Below, one piece after another: positions 1 through 8,982 of a stretch of 64,000 nt of DNA. The stretch's first letter is position 1. Each line of letters opens with the position of its first letter. The notes under the pieces were generated by a model. It worked only from the letters and a program-made list of their open reading frames with translations. It had not been told where the DNA came from and did not search any database. The stretch comes from Lodderomyces elongisporus (Eukaryota > Ascomycota > Pichiomycetes > Serinales > Debaryomycetaceae). Both the position numbers and the translations under genes were made by a program. The stretch lies in assembly GCF_030384665.1 (NCBI RefSeq), contig NC_083675.1, positions 186,001 to 250,000 on the forward strand, written 5' to 3'.

Positions 1-2373
1 AAGGGAACCAAGGATAACGCAATTGAAAGCATATTACTCATGCTTGAAATTTTACAGGATCCCGCACCTTTAATTGAACAGATTCTTCCTTCGCTTACTG
101 CCAAGTTGCCGAAATTAGTCGCTGGTTGTACAACGTGTTTGGCCACTATTTACGAAAATTTTGGATGCAAAGTGATTGCACCAAAATTGGTGATTCCATC
201 ATTAAGCAAATTATTCGCACATGCCGATAGAAATGTACGAGCAGAGGCAACAAAATTAACCGTCGAGTTGTATAAATGGATGAGAGAAGGGTTGTCTAAC
301 ATATTATTCCCCGAACTTAAACCAGTCCAACAAAAGGATTTGACAGCTGCATTTGAAAAAGTAAAAGACGAAATGCCAATGCAAAAAAGATTGACAAAAC
401 AACAGAAGGAAGAGATTGTGAGGCAACAGGAAGAAGAAGCTGCTGCTGCTGCTGCAGCTGCTGAGGCGGCGGCGGCGGCGTCGACAACTGCTACAAACTC
501 TATTGAAGGTGCTCGAAATCACGGTGATGATATCGAGATGGCAGATGTGTCAAAAGCTAGGGAATTTGATCCATTAGAATTTGTCGATCCAGTTGAAGTA
601 TTGAGCAAATTTCCCACTGACTTTCATCAAAGAGTCCTGTCTGCAAAGTGGAAGGATCGTGTTGAAGTATTGGAAGAAGTGCTTGCCGTGTTGAATAAGC
701 ACCCCAAACTAGTAACTTCTGATGACTATGCACCCTTAATACGAATATTTGCCAAGAACATGAAGGATGCTAATATCCAAGTTGTCCAGTTATCAGCAAA
801 TTGTACTGACAAAATAGCCAATGCATTAGGTTCGCACTTCACTCGATACCAGTCATTGATCTTGATGCCTGTTATTGAACGAACAAAGGAAAAGAAACCT
901 TCTGTGGCTGGTGCACTAGACACGTTGCTCGATACAATGTTCAGTATATCTAGCCTTGGATCCGTACTTGATGAAACAATCGAAGGAATGAAGTTAAAAG
1001 TACCACAGAACAAAATAGCTTGTGCTAACTACTTGAGGAGGTGCTTAGCCAATACAACAGTTCCTCCAAAACATGCGGAAGTAGATTCCATAGTTGAAGC
1101 GGGAGTCAAATTGTTGAGTGAATCACAAGAACCTATTAGACAAGCCGCTACAGAACTTATTGGAACGTTAATGAAAATTACAGGTGAGCGCCAACTTAGT
1201 AGAGCGCTTGAGAAAGTTGACGATATCAGAAAAACAAAAATTTTAAAGTATTATCAAAGTGTGGAAGTAAAATGCTCAAAATCGAGTACTAATGTCGGAG
1301 GTGGTACAGGTTCCAGAGCCATTGGCAATGCTAGTGCAAGTGCAAATGCAAGTGCAAATACAGGCTCGGGTAGAACTGCATATTCTTCTACTACCACCAC
1401 TACTACTACTACTACTACAAAAAAGTTTTCTTCCTCGCGTCCAGCCTCTGGTGGTCATGTCAACTCGACTAGTAATGCATCAACAATTCCCGCTAAGCGT
1501 ACTGCTGTATCACCTGCTAAACGGCTTGATGATTCCAAAGTAAGCAATTTGGGTAAAGGTTTAACAGCTAGATCATTGGCAAAGCCTACTATTCCATCTT
1601 TGCGTCCTCCTCAAAACCACGCCAACTCTTTATCGTCAAATTCTGCGGGTTCTTTCAATTCTATAGAGGCAGCTATTCCCTCTCCTCCCACTTTACCAGA
1701 TAGGAAACAAGAGGAAATAGATCATCTCAAGGCGGAGTTGCAAAAACTTCATCAGCAACACCAGAACGACAAAGCAAGTATTGCCGCTCTCACTAATTCG
1801 AATCAAAGTTTACAAGCAGAACTTGCTGCTCTCAAAGCGCGACTCGAGTCTGAGAATAGAAACAATACAATAACCATCAATCACAAGGAAACTCAAATTA
1901 ACAACCTACGAGTTGAGTTGGAAAAAGCCAACTACAAGATCAAAAACCTTGAACAAGAAAATGAAATTACCAAGTTACAACAATCAAACAAACTGTTTAG
2001 CAGTAATATTTCTAGCCATAGAGTCTCGAGTTTACCCATATACAATGGCCCAGACTTAAGTTCAGGAGTGAAACGATTATCAATTGGTGGAGACGAATCT
2101 CAACTGCACCTACACCTGCACTCGCTGTATCAACTGCAAGTACCGCAACAACACCAACAACCACATCCTCAACGCTTTTCAAGCAACGGAGGTGGATATG
2201 TGACTCCTGACTCTAGTCTGTATAGATCACGATATTCCCATGCAAATAGAGAGATTATGGACGTTGATAGTGGTGATGATTGGAAACGTGCTGCCGAGGT
2301 AACTTCACAGTTGAAGGCTAGGATCGAGAGAATGAAAGCTAGAGCTAGAGCTACACAAAATGTGGAAACATAA
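1..2373 (+). CDS. STU2: STU2-like XMAP215/TOG microtubule polymerase (5' truncated by window)
   Basis: The frame is open from base 1, so the 5' end is outside the window; the first ATG at 40 is internal. What is seen: the end of a first TOG HEAT-repeat array (to about codon 125), a Glu/Ala-rich linker, a full second TOG domain starting near FDPLEFVDP and ending near KILKYYQ (roughly codons 190-420), a basic Ser/Thr/Asn-rich region, a long coiled coil (RKQEEIDHLKAEL onward) and a conserved-looking C-terminal helix (DDWKRAAEV to the end). This order is that of the two-TOG yeast XMAP215 proteins, which bind tubulin and drive plus-end growth at kinetochores and spindle poles, with the coiled coil for dimerisation. 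A small CTG-codon cluster at 2104-2136 precedes the C-terminal helix. Identity is confident from architecture and TOG sequence. Confidence 0.9.
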   Translation, partial: KGTKDNAIESILLMLEILQDPAPLIEQILPSLTAKLPKLVAGCTTCLATIYENFGCKVIAPKLVIPSLSKLFAHADRNVRAEATKLTVELYKWMREGLSNILFPELKPVQQKDLTAAFEKVKDEMPMQKRLTKQQKEEIVRQQEEEAAAAAAAAEAAAAASTTATNSIEGARNHGDDIEMADVSKAREFDPLEFVDPVEVLSKFPTDFHQRVLSAKWKDRVEVLEEVLAVLNKHPKLVTSDDYAPLIRIFAKNMKDANIQVVQLSANCTDKIANALGSHFTRYQSLILMPVIERTKEKKPSVAGALDTLLDTMFSISSLGSVLDETIEGMKLKVPQNKIACANYLRRCLANTTVPPKHAEVDSIVEAGVKLLSESQEPIRQAATELIGTLMKITGERQLSRALEKVDDIRKTKILKYYQSVEVKCSKSSTNVGGGTGSRAIGNASASANASANTGSGRTAYSSTTTTTTTTTTKKFSSSRPASGGHVNSTSNASTIPAKRTAVSPAKRLDDSKVSNLGKGLTARSLAKPTIPSLRPPQNHANSLSSNSAGSFNSIEAAIPSPPTLPDRKQEEIDHLKAELQKLHQQHQNDKASIAALTNSNQSLQAELAALKARLESENRNNTITINHKETQINNLRVELEKANYKIKNLEQENEITKLQQSNKLFSSNISSHRVSSLPIYNGPDLSSGVKRLSIGGDESQLHLHLHSLYQLQVPQQHQQPHPQRFSSNGGGYVTPDSSLYRSRYSHANREIMDVDSGDDWKRAAEVTSQLKARIERMKARARATQNVET

Positions 2374-2931
2374 TACCGTAAAATTTTGTGAAGCTGTGAA
2401 GCTGTGAAACTGTATAGTTCCAAAATTTTTCAAATTTTGTAAAAGTGCAAGATATAATATTTATAATACTTAGTTTATAATCGGGTTTGATTTACTTTAT
2501 CTTCTGGGTATTCTTTAAACTCGATACATATATATATATAGCAGATTCGTGTCCACCGTAGTTAGAAGTAATGCTTGTGCGTGGATCCCGATAACGCAAA
2601 ACTCTCCGGTGAACAGTACGAAAAAAAAAAATATTTAATTAATGAAAACAAATAGCCAAAAAAAAAAATTAAAAAAAAAAGTATTAACTGAATTCTGAAT
2701 CTCACGGTTCCTTTACGAATTTTTCGAAAAATTATAGTCTCACCAAAACAATTACAACTACTCCATACCACCTGGGAACCTATTATCCACTATTCCTCTT
2801 TTTTTTTAAGAGTCGGTTTCAGCTTATTTCTTCATCATCTTCTTCTTCTTCCCATTTTCGTCCCTGTTCCCTCCATCACACACAAACACACACAAACACA
2901 TATAAACCTTTTTTATACAAAACTGGCAAAG
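2374..2931. other. Intergenic, STU2 3' / CIR1 promoter
   Basis: AT-rich spacer with several poly-A runs (about 2621-2680), a short TA repeat at 2527-2540 and CT/CA-rich sequence just before the CIR1 start. No gene is supported. Confidence 0.6.
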
Positions 2932-3705
2932 ATGTCCTCTACAAAACTCAAGATCCTTGTGCCTGTTAAGCGAGTAATTGACTATGCAATCAAGCCACGT
3001 ATAAACAAGACGCATACTGGCGTGGAAACCAAAAATGTCAAGTTCAGTATAAACCCATTCTGTGACATTGCTCTTGAAGAATCGCTCCGTCTTCGTGAGG
3101 CTCATAAAGGTATTGTTGATTCTATCCATGCAGTTTCCATAGGTCCTACTAAAGCCCAGGATATTCTTCGTACAGCAATGGCCAAAGGTGCCGACACATC
3201 CACATTGGTTGATGTGGGAGACGAAATTGTGGAACCACTTCAAGTTGCAAAGATGTTGAAATCCGTGGTGGAGAAGCAAGGACTGAATCTTGTTGTGTTG
3301 GGTAAACAAGCAATTGATGATGACGCAAACCAAACGGGTCAAATGCTTGCAGGCTTATTAGGCTGGCCACAAGCTACAAACGCATCTAAAGTGGAATTGA
3401 AGGACGAGGAAGTGTTTGTTACCAGAGAAATCGATGGAGGTGCAGAGACTTTAAAAGCCAAATTGCCAATGATTATTACTGTGGATTTGAGATTAAACGA
3501 GCCCCGATATGCTACCTTACCAAACGTAATGAAGGCGAAAAAGAAGCCCTTGGAGAAATTAAAGCCAAAGGATTTGGGATTTGAAAGCATTGAAAATAGA
3601 TTGGAGGTTGTGAAAGTAGAGGAGCCACCAGCAAGACAAGCGGGTGTCAAGGTAGAGAATGTTGACGAATTGGTTGCTAAATTGAAAGAACTAAAGGCCA
3701 TCTAA
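2932..3705 (+). CDS. CIR1: Electron transfer flavoprotein beta subunit (CIR1)
   Basis: A 257-residue protein, the usual ETF-beta length (yeast Cir1 is about 260). It begins KILVPVKRVIDY, typical of the ETF-beta N-terminus, and has the family signature around residues 165-205 (REIDGGAETLKAKLP, then DLRLNEPRYATLPN and MKAKKKPLEK). With the alpha subunit it forms the mitochondrial FAD/AMP flavoprotein that passes electrons from matrix dehydrogenases to ETF-ubiquinone oxidoreductase. There is no obvious long mitochondrial presequence, as is usual for the beta subunit. The ATG at 2932 is preceded by AAAG and starts the conserved domain directly. Codirectional with the upstream STU2 gene, with a 558-bp spacer. 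Confidence 0.95.
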   Translation: MSSTKLKILVPVKRVIDYAIKPRINKTHTGVETKNVKFSINPFCDIALEESLRLREAHKGIVDSIHAVSIGPTKAQDILRTAMAKGADTSTLVDVGDEIVEPLQVAKMLKSVVEKQGLNLVVLGKQAIDDDANQTGQMLAGLLGWPQATNASKVELKDEEVFVTREIDGGAETLKAKLPMIITVDLRLNEPRYATLPNVMKAKKKPLEKLKPKDLGFESIENRLEVVKVEEPPARQAGVKVENVDELVAKLKELKAI

Positions 3706-5103
3706 TTGAAAGGAATGTGTATAGAAACGACAAAAACAAAATAAACAATCATTTATCAAGGACCCTCTGTATCAGCCTCCGCCCCCCCCTTTCCCAAAAA
3801 AAAGCAAAAAAAGAAAAGAAAAGAAATGTGATGTTGACTAGAGGATAATGAACGTTTACCGTAGTGGCTATACCTGTCGAGTCTAAACATCTTGTATTAC
3901 CTTATTCAATCGATTGGAGTTTGTTTTTTTTGTTTTGCTTTCTTTTGTTTTTTTTACTTTTTGCGTTTTAGTTTGAACATGTCATTGTTGAATTTTTGAT
4001 ACTTGCTTTGCTCTTTTGGCTTTCTCAAATTACCAGTTCTAAATGGCATTGCCATTTCTTTTTCTTATAATCATGTTAGTCTTTTTCTCTCATTAAAGTG
4101 GGTGTGGGGTGGTTCTTAGTAATAGATTCATAAAATTTTATTCTCTAAACTTACTTAAATGCTCTTTGGCTTACTTTACACCTCAATTTGTCTCTGATTG
4201 GATTCTGGCAACCATTTTTTTTAGTACTTGACTAAACTATTTGTCTTTTAGTCAAGTAACTACATCATAGCACAGCTAGTAAAGCACATTTAGGTCACTA
4301 TCTTTCCGTTGAAGATTGGCCTCATCAATCAAACGCGGAGTTTATGAAAAAAATCACCAATGCACATATCAATGCAAGTTCTCCAACCTAGATAGTATAC
4401 AGCACAATCAAATCAAAAAACAAAAACGTGTGTTGTAGCAACTGTTATTGCATACCACCAGACTAATTAAATTTAAAAAATGTACCTTATGAACTAGCCG
4501 GCACCTTCGGTTATACAACCCGCTATTGTCTGGTGGGTCTTTTTTGTTTGAGGTTGCTATCCTTTTGGCCACTCTCGCTACTATTATTCAAGCTTACGTG
4601 ATCGGAAATAATGCTTCATCAACTAAACAGATCTTTAGTTATCTCTTTGTTCTCCAATTGTATAGAGGTCTCAAATTCAAACTAAAATTACCACCACACC
4701 AAATGGAGCAACTAGTATTTCGGTGCCAAAAAACTTGGTTCTCTCAAAAGTAAAAAAAAAAAAGACGACTAGTCGGCCATTTCGTCATCGTTATCTTTAT
4801 TTGCCTTAATAAAATTACTTGAAGATCTCCTCCTAAACAAGCTATTCCTCCTCCTCACGCTCCTGCTCCTGCTCCTCATAAATCTTCTCCGCTTTTCGTT
4901 TGCTCTCAATTATTCCGCTTTGTTTCCGCGCAATTTGTTTGCAAAAGAGTGAAATGAACAATATACATATACATATATATATATATATATGAGTATGTAA
5001 AGAAAGAAAGAAAGAAAGATTAGATTATGAAAAAGATAGCCGCAAGAGATAGAAGAGGAGCAGAAAAGAAAAGAAAAATATCAACAGCAACAGCAACAGC
5101 AAC
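3706..5103. other. Intergenic, CIR1 3' / TDA10 promoter
   Basis: A 1.4-kb AT-rich spacer. It contains an imperfect inverted repeat (CCACCAGAC near 4456 and GTCTGGTGG near 4528), a TA repeat at about 4970-4990 and GAAA repeats at 5003-5018. A CAACAG repeat lies directly before the TDA10 start. A 75-codon open stretch at 4526-4753 begins with TTG, not ATG, and matches nothing I recognise. No gene is called. Confidence 0.5.
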
Positions 5104-5997
5104 ATGCCCACCACCTTAACAGCTTCAGTAGACTTTATTTCTCAAGCAATTAACAATCACAACTTTCCAAATGCTAGTATACCGCTACTTGCTGGAGTCT
5201 CGGGGCCCCAGGGTTCTGGCAAATCATATCTCACCGAGCATTTGACTTTGGAATTACAACGGAAATTTCCACAACTCAACATCATCCAATTTTCAATTGA
5301 CGATTTTTACCTTAAGCGAGCTGAGCAGGCAAAGATTACAGAACAAGCGTTGAAAGATAATAATATACTATTGCAAGGACGTGGATTACCAGGCACCCAT
5401 GACCTTCTGCTTTTGAATCAAGTTTTGACTGATCTTGTAACTAACTACAACAATGGCAAATGGGAACCAGTTCAGATCCCAGTTTACGATAAATCGGCAT
5501 ATGGCGGATTGGGTGATAGAGTTTCAAGCGACCAATTTCAAACTATCAATAGCCCAGCTGATGTTATAATTTGTGAAGGGTGGTTCAATGGATACTTGCC
5601 ATGGGATGATAATCAAATTAGACTAAGATATCTAATGTCACCTCCAGATTCTATTGTACAAAGGCACAAATTGTATCAGATTCAAGATATGAATACGAAG
5701 TTACTTGAATATGTGCCTATTTGGAACAAGTTTCAGTTCTTTATAATTATCAAGACCAACCCAATTGAGAATGTGTACAAATGGAGGTTGCAACAAGAGC
5801 ATCATTTGATCAGTACAAAAGGAATAGGTATGACTGACGAGCAAGTATATAGGTTTGTCGATCGGTACATGCCGATATATAAACTCTATTACCAGAGATT
5901 GTGTGAGGATGGATTATCAACTGCAGAATGCTTGGTTTTGACAATCGATAGCAGCAGAAACTTGCAAGCAACTCTTAAACAGAGTAGACTTGAATAG
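5104..5997 (+). CDS. TDA10: TDA10-like P-loop kinase (glycerate-kinase family)
   Basis: A 297-residue P-loop protein with Walker A GPQGSGKS at residues 34-41 and a kinase-type SIDDFYL segment after the first beta strand. A GRGLPGTHD loop and an IICEGWFNGY strand follow. These are features of the fungal D-glycerate-3-kinase/uridine-kinase-like family that includes S. cerevisiae Tda10 (about 290 residues). The expected activity is ATP-dependent phosphorylation of a small hydroxylated metabolite in the cytosol; the true substrate in yeast is not settled. The ATG at 5104 follows a CAACAG repeat in the leader and starts only about 25 residues before the first conserved strand, as in the family. 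Confidence 0.88.
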   Translation: MPTTLTASVDFISQAINNHNFPNASIPLLAGVSGPQGSGKSYLTEHLTLELQRKFPQLNIIQFSIDDFYLKRAEQAKITEQALKDNNILLQGRGLPGTHDLLLLNQVLTDLVTNYNNGKWEPVQIPVYDKSAYGGLGDRVSSDQFQTINSPADVIICEGWFNGYLPWDDNQIRLRYLMSPPDSIVQRHKLYQIQDMNTKLLEYVPIWNKFQFFIIIKTNPIENVYKWRLQQEHHLISTKGIGMTDEQVYRFVDRYMPIYKLYYQRLCEDGLSTAECLVLTIDSSRNLQATLKQSRLE

Positions 5998-7022
5998 ATG
6001 GAGAAATATCACCAAGAATACAATTATAATATAAATGATAATGAAACTGTAATAGTAGTAGTAATGATAATAATAATAATAATGCAAAAAAATCAAAGAA
6101 GAAGAAAAAGAAGAAGAATGTGGTTTTGCAAATGACATGAGGTTGTCTAATAAATCTAATTATTTTTTAATTTTGGAGAAGGAAAAGCTTTTTGGATTTT
6201 GTAGTCAGAAATGGTAAATGGTACATGGCACATGGCACATGACACATGACACAAGGTTCTTCCTTCACCTTTATTTTTACTTTTAATAGGTTTCATGATA
6301 AATTGCTTTTTGCCTTGCTTTGGTTTGTCTTGGTTTTGTCTTTCAATATTTTATTTTATTTTACTTCATTTCATTTCATTTCATATCAATTCGGTATGTT
6401 TTGCTTTATTTTATACTTATTTTAATTATGATTATTATGATTATTATAATTATTATGATTATTATTATTTTTTGTTGTGTTGTTTATTCCTTGGAGTTTC
6501 GGGCGGTTGCAAAATAATATCAATATCGCTGTAAGTTGTGTTTCATAATGTCCGTTTCTGAAGCCTAATGAGTAGTATGATTTGCTTATAACGCTATATC
6601 ACTTCTTAATTCTTCTTTTTTTGCAATATACTTGCTTTGTTAGGATAACTACGGCAGTGCTGGTTATCAGTCGACTTGCAAAACTTAAATAATAATGGAT
6701 GCAAAATTGCAACTTGTTTTATTTTCTTGTCGAATCGATCAATCTCGTTTCAAAGATATAGATCTTTCCGTAAAACACATTTTTTCATTTAAGAAATAAA
6801 TTTGCTGTAGATTTATATATGTCATTTCAAGGCAGTCCTGATGAAACAACCATGTACAGAATATATTATATTATTATCAATTAACTTACCACTTAGGTAA
6901 CTGAATTTAAAAACACCACCTTTAACTATTCTTTTCGCCTATTTTTGTCTATTTTCTTTTCCTTTCTTTTCATTTCCAATTTATTTAATTTTTTTTTTTT
7001 TGCAGCTAAACAATCAACCATA
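5998..7022. other. Intergenic spacer with short tandem repeats
   Basis: A 1-kb AT-rich spacer. It contains an ATT/ATA-rich stretch at 6050-6085, a 7-bp tandem repeat CATGGCA/CATGACA in four copies at 6224-6252, TTCAT repeats near 6365-6385, and a TTATGA-rich run at 6425-6470. Apparent short ORFs here are low-complexity artefacts. No gene is supported. Confidence 0.5.
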
Positions 7023-7166
7023 ATGTTCAGACAGTATAAACCACTTGTTTCAGATAATCAACTTCATAAATTATCAGCCAGATTGAAAAACAAAGCTACA
7101 GGCATGTTACACCAAATCTTCAATACTGGATGGAACGATTCTGTTTTCAGTACCAAAATTATATAA
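7023..7166 (+). CDS. Small ORF of 47 codons, unknown
   Basis: An ATG-initiated 47-residue ORF. The peptide (starting MFRQYKPLVSDNQ, ending VFSTKII) has a normal, non-repetitive composition with an amphipathic basic middle (HKLSARLKNKATG), unlike the low-complexity shadows around it. It lacks a signal peptide, a membrane segment and a C-terminal CAAX box, so it is not an a-factor. It ends 179 bp before the pheromone start, so it lies in or beside that promoter. A pyrimidine tract ending in TTTGCAG just upstream resembles a 3' splice site, but no branch point or donor is convincing. I do not recognise it. Confidence 0.35.
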   Translation: MFRQYKPLVSDNQLHKLSARLKNKATGMLHQIFNTGWNDSVFSTKII

Positions 7167-7228
7167 ATACACCACCATTCACCATCGTAAGAACCAAGGA
7201 CTGATGCTCTCGGACTTTTTGGTTGCAA

Positions 7229-7243
7229 TTTTCCTAATTACAA
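7229..7243 (+). promoter_or_regulatory. Mcm1-like P' box upstream of MFalpha
   Basis: The sequence TTTTCCTAATTACAA closely matches the half-palindromic Mcm1 P' box (TTTCCTAATTAG-type) found in S. cerevisiae alpha-specific promoters, where it sits next to an alpha1 site. It lies about 105-115 bp upstream of the pheromone ATG. No confident alpha1 (Q-box) partner was seen. The site is inferred from sequence only. Confidence 0.4.
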
Positions 7244-7345
7244 CCTAGAAGCTAACAATCCTAGTTGTAAAAAATAAAAAAGATTAAATAAAAAACTACA
7301 ATCATAAAGAAAGAAAGAAAAGAAAAAGAGAAAAAAGTCAAAAAA

Positions 7346-8368
7346 ATGAGGTTCTCAGCTGCTATCCTTACCGCTATCGCAGTCGCTTTAGTTGCATCTG
7401 CTGATATAGAAGATACCACTGCTAACAATGCTGCTGTTGAAGCTCCAGATGTTGCTGAAGATATCAATGCACCCTACCAAACGGAAATTGTCTACGACAA
7501 TAACGAGGCTGCTGCTGCTGCTGCTGCTGCTGCTGAAGAGTACGGACAGTACGCTCCAGGTCCAGAGTACGAGCAATATGCACCAGAAGATGCTTATGGA
7601 CAGTATGCACCTCAAGGTTATGAGGCAGGCACTCCACAAGAAGGTGGTGAAGATGGATACTACGTCTATGTTCCAGACACTGAAACATATGCTAGTGAGG
7701 AAGAGGCTGCTCAAGCTGCTCAAGCTGCTCAGTACCATCAAAAGAGAAGTGCTGACCCAGGTTGGATGTGGACTAGATACGGCAGATTCTCTCCTGTAAA
7801 GAGAGACGCCAATGCCGATGCTGCTGCTGATCCAGGTTGGATGTGGACTAGATACGGCAGATTCTCTCCTGTAAAGAGAGACGCCAATGCTGATGCTGCT
7901 GCAGATCCAGGTTGGATGTGGACCAGGTACGGCAGATTCTCTCCTGTCAAGAGAGAGGCAGAAGCTGCTCAATACCATCAAAAAAGAAGTGCAGATCCAG
8001 GTTGGATGTGGACTAGATACGGTAGATTCTCGCCAGTGAAAAGAGACGCTAACGCTGATGCTGATGCTAATCCCGAGGCAGACCCAGGTTGGATGTGGAC
8101 CAGGTACGGTAGATTCTCGCCAGTGAAAAGAGACGCTAACGCTGAAGCTGATGCTAATCCCGAGGCGGATCCAGGTTGGATGTGGACCAGGTACGGTAGA
8201 TTCTCGCCAGTAAAGAGAGACGCTAACGCTGATGCTGCTGCAGATCCAGGTTGGATGTGGACCAGGTACGGCAGATTCTCTCCTGTAAAGAGAGACGCCA
8301 ATGCTGATGCCGATGCTGACCCAGGTTGGATGTGGACCAGGTACGGCAGATTCTCTCCAGTGAAATAA
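7346..8368 (+). CDS. MFalpha: Alpha mating pheromone precursor, eight repeats
   Basis: A 340-residue secreted precursor. It has a signal peptide (MRFSAAILTAIAVALVASA, about 1-19), an acidic pro-region with a run of nine alanines and repeated YGQYAP/YEQYAP blocks, and then eight repeats from about residue 135. Each repeat carries GWMWTRYGRFSPV, followed by a Lys-Arg Kex2 site; the last ends in Lys-stop. Spacers after KR are dipeptides such as DA-NA-DA-AA-DP or SA-DP, fit for Ste13-type dipeptidyl aminopeptidase; Kex1-type trimming would remove the C-terminal basic residues. The 13-residue product aligns with the Candida albicans pheromone (shared G1, T5, G8, F10, P12). All eight mature copies are identical in protein while their codons differ only at synonymous positions. 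Copies 1 and 4 share a distinct AAQYHQKRSADP leader, suggesting duplication of a block. It signals to MATa-type cells through a Ste2-type receptor. Confidence 0.96.
   Translation: MRFSAAILTAIAVALVASADIEDTTANNAAVEAPDVAEDINAPYQTEIVYDNNEAAAAAAAAAEEYGQYAPGPEYEQYAPEDAYGQYAPQGYEAGTPQEGGEDGYYVYVPDTETYASEEEAAQAAQAAQYHQKRSADPGWMWTRYGRFSPVKRDANADAAADPGWMWTRYGRFSPVKRDANADAAADPGWMWTRYGRFSPVKREAEAAQYHQKRSADPGWMWTRYGRFSPVKRDANADADANPEADPGWMWTRYGRFSPVKRDANAEADANPEADPGWMWTRYGRFSPVKRDANADAAADPGWMWTRYGRFSPVKRDANADADADPGWMWTRYGRFSPVK
7748..8365 (+). repeat. Tandem coding repeat of the pheromone gene
   Basis: Eight in-frame units encoding spacer plus mature pheromone. Two silent-codon classes are mixed: TCT-CCT-GTA-AAG in copies 1, 2 and 7, and TCG-CCA-GTG-AAA in copies 4 and 5. 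Copies 3, 6 and 8 are mosaics. This pattern suggests unequal exchange and gene conversion with selection on the peptide. Confidence 0.9.
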
Positions 8369-8982
8369 TCTTGCTGAAGCTTTGCTGTAAGTCTACCAAA
8401 AAAAGACTTGCGCGGTAAACACGTACAAATGATGAATACTTTATCGTTTCAACAACTCTTCAATGTAAGTATATGTTACATTGTTGAGGTCTTAATTCTT
8501 TCTATTGTTCTTGATCTTCTTCCACAATATTTGAAAGAGACAAGTTTCCGTTTTTCTGTTAATCATTCTTTGATTTATTATATTTTTTTTTCGTCCATCT
8601 ATAGCTTATAATTATGAATATCCTTAAATTTGATTGAGTTCTGAGTATCGCCAACACAGCCCTAGTAAAAAATGAAAAGAAGAAAAAATGAAAGGAAAGA
8701 AAAACAACAAAGACAAAAAAAAAAGTATAAACCAAAAAATAGATATGGATGTCAATTGTATTCGTGGTGTGTGCTTCTCTTTTTCAATTCTTTTACTCAA
8801 CGACATATAGTTTTAGAATAGAATTGTTTAGGAGGCTTGTAGCTTATGTAGGGGGTTTGGAGAGAAAATTGCGCGTTCTACTGAACAGGTTTTTTTTTTT
8901 TTTCAATCTGCATTTGATTTAACCTTCTACCTTATCTTTTTACGACATTTTATAATAGCTATATTCTAGTCCATTAAACACA
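8369..8982. other. Intergenic, MFalpha 3' / AOS1 promoter
   Basis: AT-rich spacer with poly-T (8890-8903) and A-rich stretches. It holds no ATG-initiated ORF of convincing composition. Confidence 0.5.

Noticed and set aside
4526..4753. 75-codon open frame between CIR1 and TDA10
   Set aside because: Starts with TTG and has no recognisable domain; no ATG in a sensible position.
8408..8611. 67-codon frame after the pheromone gene
   Set aside because: Starts with TTG; probably 3' UTR of the pheromone gene.
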